DNA from: Agapanthus africanus
Taxonomy: Eukaryota; Streptophyta; Magnoliopsida; Asparagales; Amaryllidaceae
Direction: 5' to 3'
DNA length: 64,000 nt
Assembly (NCBI GenBank): GCA_030015575.1
Contig: JASDDO010000026.1
Span: 26,552,079-26,616,078, forward strand
Shown here: positions 57,312 through 64,000 of the stretch, piece after piece
Position numbering within the stretch: the stretch's first letter is position 1
How the letters are laid out: each line of letters starts with the position of its first letter
Program-made: the position numbers and the translations under genes
Notes under the pieces: model-generated
Databases searched by the model: none
Seen by the model: the letters and a program-made list of their open reading frames with translations, nothing else
Told to the model about the DNA's origin: nothing

Positions 57312-58983
57312 GTTAACTCATGTAGAGAATAAACCATGGGTTATGGTTAGGGTTAGGTTAACAAATATCTTAGCAAATATCTAAAGAGTGGACTAAGTCA
57401 ACTTAAGAAAATATCTTAAGTATTTATCCACAATTTAGAATTAACTAAAATAAATAATAAATCTAACCCTAATTTTAGCTTTCGTGTGAATCTCATTAAA
57501 CCCTAGTTGCATTTATAACCTAGCATGTTACAATATTATATATCACATATATAATATATAATGTAACAAAAGAAAAGAATACAATAAACATATATCACAT
57601 ATATGTTAAATGTATCCAAAGTGAGAAAATGAAATACTTAAGTGAGTGTATATTAGTTGATATAATTTAATATATCAAATATATAATTATACATTAAATT
57701 ATCGAGTCAACGCTTGATCCGATAATCCGGCTATATCACATATAACCGACTAATATAAAAAATGTATCATCTCATCGAATCAACACTTGATTCGATGACC
57801 TGGCTATATCACATATAACCGGCCGATATCATATATCGCGAGAATAGAATACGGTATCACATACTCGTATCAATCTCGGTCCCGCACATATCACATATGT
57901 GCTCCTACTCCGTTTCTCCTGAGCCCGGAAACCTCTGTGTAGGACTCTAAAGACTCGTCAATACGCCGGCAGTAGGTAATGATCATATCAGACACCCACA
58001 AGCTGCAAGCGGTCAGCTAAACGTAACGGCCACCCGGGTATTGAGTGATCAGAAGATCAACAAGAAAGCCTGCTCACACTCCTGTGAATCCAATCAATAA
58101 CAATACCGTACAGTTCGGTCTCTTTGTCTGATATGTCGCATATCCAGTCTAGGGGTGGTAAAGGTCAGACCCCAGTAACCGATAAGTCGTGTCGATGTGA
58201 GGCTCATAACAGGTCGAGAAACTACTGATAACACTTACCGGTAGATCTCCATATCAGCCCTGGCCAGGGACTTCCAGTTATAGCCAATCGAACACAGCGC
58301 AACATCAACCCCCAATACCGGAAGAGACGAAACCCCTCCTATCGCTCATTGCCTCCATGTGATTCGGGACTGTACCCAAAAGCCACCGTTTTGCACATTC
58401 TCATGAACGTGGTAAGGTGGAAATCAAAGCACAGTGGGAATCACACAAGACTCTATGACGATCTCGGGTCTTTAGACTAACCTGTACCTGTGTCACCAGA
58501 GAACTGCTATCTGACGATAGGTATAATACCATCTAGGAGTTCTCGGCGTGTCCGTTCAGTGTACCCAGTTTCTACTGAGCACCCGTACACCATCTTTGAT
58601 GTCAAACACCAATGGATGTGGGATCATCCATCGCCCATCATATGGGTCAAGATGCGTATACGCTATTCTACTCTGGAGTATCGATGCCCTGTCTCGATAC
58701 ACCCTCGACTAGGAACAATTATAGAATGTACTCGTGGACTACCCTGGCTCCACTAGTATGATCTGCATCATAGTCCTAGTAGTCAAGTACATATCCTAAG
58801 ATCTTTATCAACATGTGAGAGTAAGACAGTAATACAATACAAGTCAATATGTTTAGACAAATTGAAACCAGATACCATACTATCATGTCGAGCAAGAAAG
58901 TCATCTCTATATATATCCAAGTATCCACTATAATATATATCATATATACAACAATGGCCTGTAGGGCATATACATAACTAACA

Positions 58984-59000
58984 ATCTCCCACTTGCACTA
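58984..59000 (-). other. Polypurine tract of copia element 4
   Basis: AGTGCAAGTGGGAGATT on the minus strand directly before the LTR, identical to that of copia element 1 at 2159. Confidence 0.85.
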
Positions 59001-59020
59001 AGGCCAGCTGTTGTAGTATC

Positions 59021-59530
59021 TCATACCCAACATCCCGAAGAGTCTCTCAAATTGTATCTGGGGTATGTCCTTTGTGAGTCCGTAGTGTTGTCCTTCGTGT
59101 CAACTCTCCTGACCTCGATCTCGCGGCGATCAACTATCTCCCAGATCAGGTGATACCACCTCAGAATATGCCTGGATCTCTGATGGGACCTGGGTTCCTT
59201 GGCCAAAGCCACAGCTCCATTGTTATCACAATAAAAAGGTATTGGATGTACAATGGACTGAACCATACCAAGTTCAGTGATGAACTTCTTCATCCAGACA
59301 GCCTTTTTGGCAGCATCGTTGGCAGCGATGTATTCAGCCTCCATCATCGAGTCTGCCACGGTTTCCTATTTGGAACTCTTCCAACACACCGCCCCTCCAT
59401 TGAGGGTAAAGACAAATCCTGAGTGCGACTTAGTGTCGTCCTTATCACTTTGGAAGCTCGAATCGGTAAAGAACTCCACCTGGAATTCTCCGTTACCATA
59501 CACCAAGAACATCTCTTCAGTCCTTCTCAA
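59021..59530 (-). pseudogene. Copia-4 RNase H
   Basis: Read 59530 to 59021. The first part has the TDSSFQSDKDD stretch and a Gly-rich strand; then an in-frame stop, then DSMMEAEYIAANDAAKKAVW and the final helix region ending near the polypurine tract. This is the standard copia RNase H, which removes RNA from the hybrid during reverse transcription. One stop at the end of RT (59531-59533) and one before 59359 break the frame. Confidence 0.85.
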
Positions 59531-60892
59531 CTACTTGATAATGTTCTTCACAGCTGTCCAGTGACTCTCTCCAGGATGTGCTTGATACCTACTCACTACA
59601 CTTAGTGAGTATGCTACATCAGGTCTGGTACTTAACATCGCGTACATGATAGAGCCTACTGCCGAAGCATAGGGTATCCCTTGAATGCGAGCTCTCTCCA
59701 AATCAGTCTTGGGAGACATCTCTTTGGAGAGAGTGAGTCCAGAGACCGTGGGTAAATTCCCACGCTTGGATTCTTCCATACTAAACCTCTTTTGTATGGT
59801 GTCAATGTACCTGGATTGGGACAATCCCAGTATCCGTTTAGATGTATCTCTATAGATCCTAATCCCCAAAATGCAGGAGGCATCACCTAGATCTTTCATT
59901 GAGAATCTTTGTGATAAGAAGATCTTGACCGAGTGCAGCATAGGAATATCATTTCCTATCAAGAGTATGTCATCCACGCACAATACGAGGAAGACAACCT
60001 TACTCTCTGCCACCTTCTTGTAAATACAAGGTTCATCTACGTTCTTGATGAAGTCAAACTCTTTGACTACCACATAAAAACAGATGTTTCAATTCTGCGA
60101 TGCCTTTTTTAACCCGTAGATGGATTTAAGCAGCTTGCACACCTTCCCGTTGCTCCCACTATCTACGAAGCCCTCTGGCTGAGTCATGTACACGCACTCC
60201 TCTAAATCACCATTTAGAAAGGCGGTCTTAACATCAATTTACCAGATTTCGTAGTCATGGTATGCAGCAACGGCAAGTAAGATCCGGATGGACTTAAGCA
60301 TAGCCACTGGAGAAAAGGTTTCATCATAATCCACACCTGGTCGTTGACGAAAACCCTTGGCAACAATTCTAGCTTTGAAAGTCTCAACTTTTCCATCTAC
60401 ACCAAATTTCTTCTTAAAGATCCATTTGCTCCCAATGGGTTTTACCCCTTCAGGAGCAACTTCCAAAGTCCATACTTTGTTGGTGTACATGGATTCCATC
60501 TCAGATCGCATTGCATCCAGCCATTTTACAGAGTCACCACTCGTGATGGCCTGCTCGAAACTAGTCAGGTCATCATCTTCCATGATGCAGTCCTCACTCC
60601 CACCATCAATGAGAAAACCGTAGTATCTCTCAGGTGGATGAGGAACCCTACTAGATCGGCGGAGAGACTGAGGTTTGTTGGCTACTATCGAATCCTCTGG
60701 TTCTACCAAATCATCTGTTGTATTTTGTATCGCTGGAACTTCTTCCAGTTCTACCTCCTCGCCACTAATTTCTTTGTCAAGAAATTCCTTTTCTAAAAAG
60801 GTGGCATTACGAGAAACAAACACTTTTTGTTCCTCAGAATGATATAAGATATACCCATGTGAATTTTTGGGATATCCAACAAACATACACAA
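59531..60892 (-). pseudogene. Copia-4 reverse transcriptase
   Basis: The first piece (60892-60239) has the tether after integrase (GYPKNSHGYILYH) and the start of RT (NKVWTLEVAPEGVKPIGSKWIFKKKF, shown in part; then DYDETFSPVAMLKSIR). In-frame TAA at 60239-60241; a short stretch with a further in-frame stop near 60095; then 60073-59531 with the active-site box CVDD (59969-59980; most copia elements have YVDD), LGIRIYRD and LSQSRYIDTI. All pieces lie in one frame, so only point stops separate them. Confidence 0.92.
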
Positions 60893-60949
60893 AACTGACC
60901 TTGCCTCGAGCTTTTCTGGATTTTGCGTTTTAACATAAGCCGGACAACC

Positions 60950-61582
60950 CTATATCTTAATATAATTAAGACATGGTCTCTTCCCCTTCCATATCTCATA
61001 TGGAGTGGTAGGCACAGATCTGGTAGGGACCATATTCAATAGGTGTATGGCTATCTCAAGCGCATACCCCCAAAAAGAAATAGGCAACTCAGTAGTGCTC
61101 ATCATAGAGCGCACCATATCTAATAAGGTGCGGTTCCTCCGTTCCGATACACCGTTGTGCTGTAGTGTATATAGAGGAGTAAGCTGAGAGAGAATCCTAT
61201 TCTCTTTTAGATAGTCCAGAAACTCATTGCTCAAGTATTCTCCTCCTCGATCAGATCGAAAGATCTTAATACTTTTACCCGTTTGGTTCTCTACTTCGTT
61301 CTTATATTCTTTGAATTTCTCAAAAACTTCAGACTTGTGTTTCAACAGGAACGCATGTCTGTATCTTGAGAGATCATCAGTGAATGTAATAAAATACGAA
61401 GAACCATTTTTGGCATATGTAGACATGGGACCACATACATCACTATGTATCAGTCCCAAAAGTTCCGTAACTCTTTCTCTATGTCCACTAAACAGAGTTT
61501 TGGTCATCTTGCCTTTGAGACATGACTGGCAAGTATCATATGATGAAAATTCGAACGGATTCAAATATCCATCCTTATGTAA
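60950..61582 (-). pseudogene. Copia-4 integrase
   Basis: After an in-frame TAG (61583-61585) the frame runs with CQSCLKGK (end of the zinc site, whose His residues lie before the TAG in the neighbouring piece), HSDVCGPM (first catalytic Asp), FRSDRGGEYLS (second Asp) and NGVSERRNRTLLDMVRSMM (Glu), then PTTPYEIWKGKRP. Integrase inserts the cDNA into the genome. The frame stops at TAG 60950-60952, again in frame with the RT piece. Confidence 0.93.
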
Positions 61583-62266
61583 CTAAGCTAGTCGTGTCGC
61601 ATTGATATGACTTAGTCTACAATACCACAAGAAGGACTCGTTCATTTTTGAACTCTTCCTCTTGTGTGTGTTTTGTACATTGAGAACTGTTGTTTGGTTT
61701 AGAACGTATATGTCATTATTTAACGAGCCTGATCCAATCAACTTTTGATTCAGGAAGATGTTCATAATATTATCCTGTACTACAAAATTATATCCATCTT
61801 TACTCAATAAAGAAACTGATAAAAGATTGCATATCAGGATCGGAATGTAATAGCATTCATTCAGAATCATTGTATTACCATTTGGTAACACAAGGTGATA
61901 TTCGCCAACTGCTTTGGCTGCAACATTTGCACCATTCCCTACTCTTATGGAATGATCACCCTCTCTCAGTTCTCTACCTTTCTTTAGCCCATGTAACATG
62001 TTACATATGTGGGATCCTGATCCGGTATCTAATACCCAGAACATAGAGTGAACTGAGAAACAGTTCTCGATAACAAACACACCCAAAGAAGATGCATCAA
62101 CATGCTTGTTTTTCATTTGGGCGGCGTGGGAATCCGGATATTCTCCTATTTCCTGCTCTGCCTTATAACAATTATTAGAAAGACCAGAACCAACGTTCCC
62201 CTGCTCAGTATAACAAGCGGGTTCAGTCAATACATCCATATTATTATCTTGATTAAGGTCTGACAT
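61583..62266 (-). pseudogene. Copia-4 protease and GAG-pre-integrase, with gag deleted
   Basis: The frame starts at ATG 62264-62266 right after the leader. Instead of the expected several hundred residues of gag it has only about 60 residues, then VFVIENCFSVHSMFWVLDTG (protease; DTGS at residues 80-83), then GNTMILNECYYIP and LLSVSLLSKDGYN, and the pre-integrase domain with FLWYCRLSHIN. Copia element 2 has the matching protease start preceded by a full gag, so gag has been lost here by internal deletion. It ends at TAG 61583-61585. Confidence 0.9.
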
Positions 62267-64000
62267 GGTCGTTACCTGGAGAGAGAGAGAAGAAAATACT
62301 TTAGCGTATGCTCTTACAAGATTAGATTGGTTATTATCTTATCTAGTCAGGATGGCTCCCACTGCTTTTATCAAATCTTCCTTCAAACCCTAAAAGGTAA
62401 GACTAGCCGGGATTAATTACACTTTACAAGTTCGCCAATCTTTCAGCCAGGCCAGTGTTGGTACTTTGAGGGAGGTTCCCCGTGCTTTTGCACGGACCTA
62501 ATTAGAATAAACCTCGTTTTCCCAGAGGCATAACCCCGTTAACATCTTTCTAGACACCTACTTGATCGGCTAATTGTCATGTGTAAAACTCTCCCAGGAG
62601 TAACTCTTACTCGCAGTGGGTATCGGGATCCAACTATCTCATAGAAGGTATGCAATCTCATTGCAAATTTCAACACTTGAAGTTCCCGATAATGCTTTTA
62701 CCCCTAGCAACCTATGACCTTGACGAAGGCCAACAAACCATAGGCCGCTAGTCAAGTTCAACCCGTATATTTCTTGATTGAATTAAACTCACCCGCACGA
62801 CCCTTGATGTAGGCCAAAAAATTCGCACGACTACCCTAATCCAATCGCATCTTATGCTATAAACAGATAAGTACTAATCAGCTACCGCACACTACGCCTT
62901 GACGAAAGCCAACAAACGTAGCATGAATACTAATTAGTCCTAATCTGAAATGACGGAGGGCTACGCAGGTTTTTAAGAAAACCATGAGCGTAATGAACTT
63001 GATATCGTTGTAGAAACAAGTGATTTTTGAAAAGGAATGTTTTGAGGATTTTACTAGTTTCGCTAAAGAGGCCACTCCCGGTGAAGGGATCTCGGCTCTT
63101 TCCTTATCGAATAAGGTTTAGGATATTTCACAAATACCACTATGCAAAGCAAGAACTACAAAAGCAATCATAAAAAACCGAGTGAGTTTTAGCATCTGCT
63201 AGTTTCGCTAAAGAGGTCATTCTTGGTGAAGGGATCTCGGCTCTTTCCTTATCGAATAAGGTGCTAGATATTCTACAAGGAATACCGCTATGCAAAGCAA
63301 AAATAGAGCTGCCTTTTTTGAAAATTTGATTCTATAACATCTTTTTAGGTTTCTTTTTCTTTCATTAATCTCATTAATGACGTCCCATCATTTATGCTTC
63401 CTAAGCATCACAGAAGAAACGAAAATACAACGTACGCTTATGCCATCCGCATTCGCCACAGTGTCTCGTTATGCACCGTTAGGTTACTTAACTAACGGCA
63501 TACCGGGGAGGGACTAGCGTGGGTGCAAAACATAAGCAACGTTTATTATATATCATATATATACAATAATAAAGCATTCGTCTCACGCATATAAAATGAT
63601 CACATCACAGAATATCAGCAGCAGAAGATAACATATGAAATATTGGATATACTAGGAGGTCCGTGTTTTATTTTGAGCCTGTATAAAACACGGATTCCAC
63701 GGCCGCGATGATAGCCAAACCCACATCCCTAGACCCCTACGAGAGCGGCAAGCAACCCTCCCAATTCTAGGGTTAGGAGACCCGGTCTCGACTCCTCGAG
63801 ATGGCCTCCCACTGGACCCTAGAACCCGGTTGCTTGTGCTCTCCTCCTTGGGTCTATCCTAATGCGGAAAAGTAAATAATATACAATGGTGACATCATCC
63901 TCAATCCGGAAGTGCCCCAATAAAAGAATATTATATACAATGATTTTTACATGAATGAAAATATAAACCCCCATCTCAAATAAAACCCCCGGCTATTCAA
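62267..64000 (-). other. Untranslated leader of copia element 4
   Basis: Matches copia element 2 leader segments 48430-49211 and 26640-27240 in reverse. It contains the three CCTTGACGAAGG-type dyads (62718-62729, 62802-62813, 62897-62908) and a 145-bp direct duplication (63054-63310). The 5' LTR lies beyond the window. Confidence 0.8.
63054..63310. repeat. 145-bp tandem duplication in copia-4 leader
   Basis: CTAGTTTCGCTAAAGAGG recurs at 63054 and 63199, with near-identical continuation through TCGGCTCTTTCC and the CCTTATCGAATAAGG dyad to TATGCAAAGCAA. Confidence 0.93.

Larger units (their letters stand above)
53844..58983 (-). repeat. 3' LTR of copia element 4, interrupted
   Basis: On the minus strand it starts TGTTAGTTATGTATATGCCC (58983) after the polypurine tract, runs to 57312, and resumes at 54427 down to TG at 53844. 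It matches the other copia LTRs along 57700-58983. The total without the insert is about 2.26 kb, a little longer than the others. The left edge is inferred from the break in chromovirus integrase sequence. Confidence 0.8.

Overview
This is flowering-plant nuclear DNA, mostly layered LTR retrotransposons around a single ordinary host gene. The lineages present (Angela/BARE-type Ty1-copia, Tat, chromovirus and Athila-like Ty3-gypsy, and hAT) are plant lineages. The one host gene is very GC-rich at third codon positions, especially toward its 5' end, a pattern common in monocots. The monocot placement is an inference and no species can be named.

Layout. 1-4213: eroded 3' end of a copia element (+) with its 3' LTR. 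4295-6335: inverted solo copia LTR with 5-bp target duplications, splitting an unrecognised minus-strand ORF (about 4223-6859). 6954-9179: an LTR of a Tat family here called LTR-A. It abuts the antisense gene (9180-11170, minus) of a second Tat element, Tat-C, whose polypurine tract and 3' LTR follow (11736-12397). 12400-15840: the host island, with a single-exon UDP-glucuronate 4-epimerase gene (14262-15578). 15840-17527: hAT-derived DNA. 17528-22130: a truncated LTR-A copy split by a 4.1-kb solo chromovirus-type LTR (17608-21669).

24135 to the end of the window is a nested stack. A copia element (+; LTR 24135-26146, leader 26147-27424 resuming at 48430, gag to 50427) is interrupted twice. 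The first insertion is a 21-kb Tat element, Tat-A (27425-48429, minus strand, TSD TTCAC). The second is a chromovirus (50428-53843, minus). Another copia element, copia-4 (53844 to beyond 64000, minus), sits in the chromovirus integrase, and its own 3' LTR is split by a further LTR (54428-57311). Tat-A carries inside it an Athila-like fragment (35555-38896) where RNase H and integrase should be.

The most notable features are these. (1) Both Tat elements carry a gene antisense to gag-pol, next to the 3' LTR, with a TATAAATA box and GT-AG introns; the two genes belong to different families. (2) LTR-A and the adjoining antisense leader are densely packed with short hairpin-forming palindromes over more than 2.5 kb. 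(3) The Tat-A polyprotein carries its CxxHxxxxHxxxxC module three times, one copy lying between protease and reverse transcriptase. (4) The copia leaders carry a hairpin motif three times at conserved spacing. All element coding regions have stops or frameshifts, so none appears autonomous. Divergence values, phylogeny and transcription could not be computed here.
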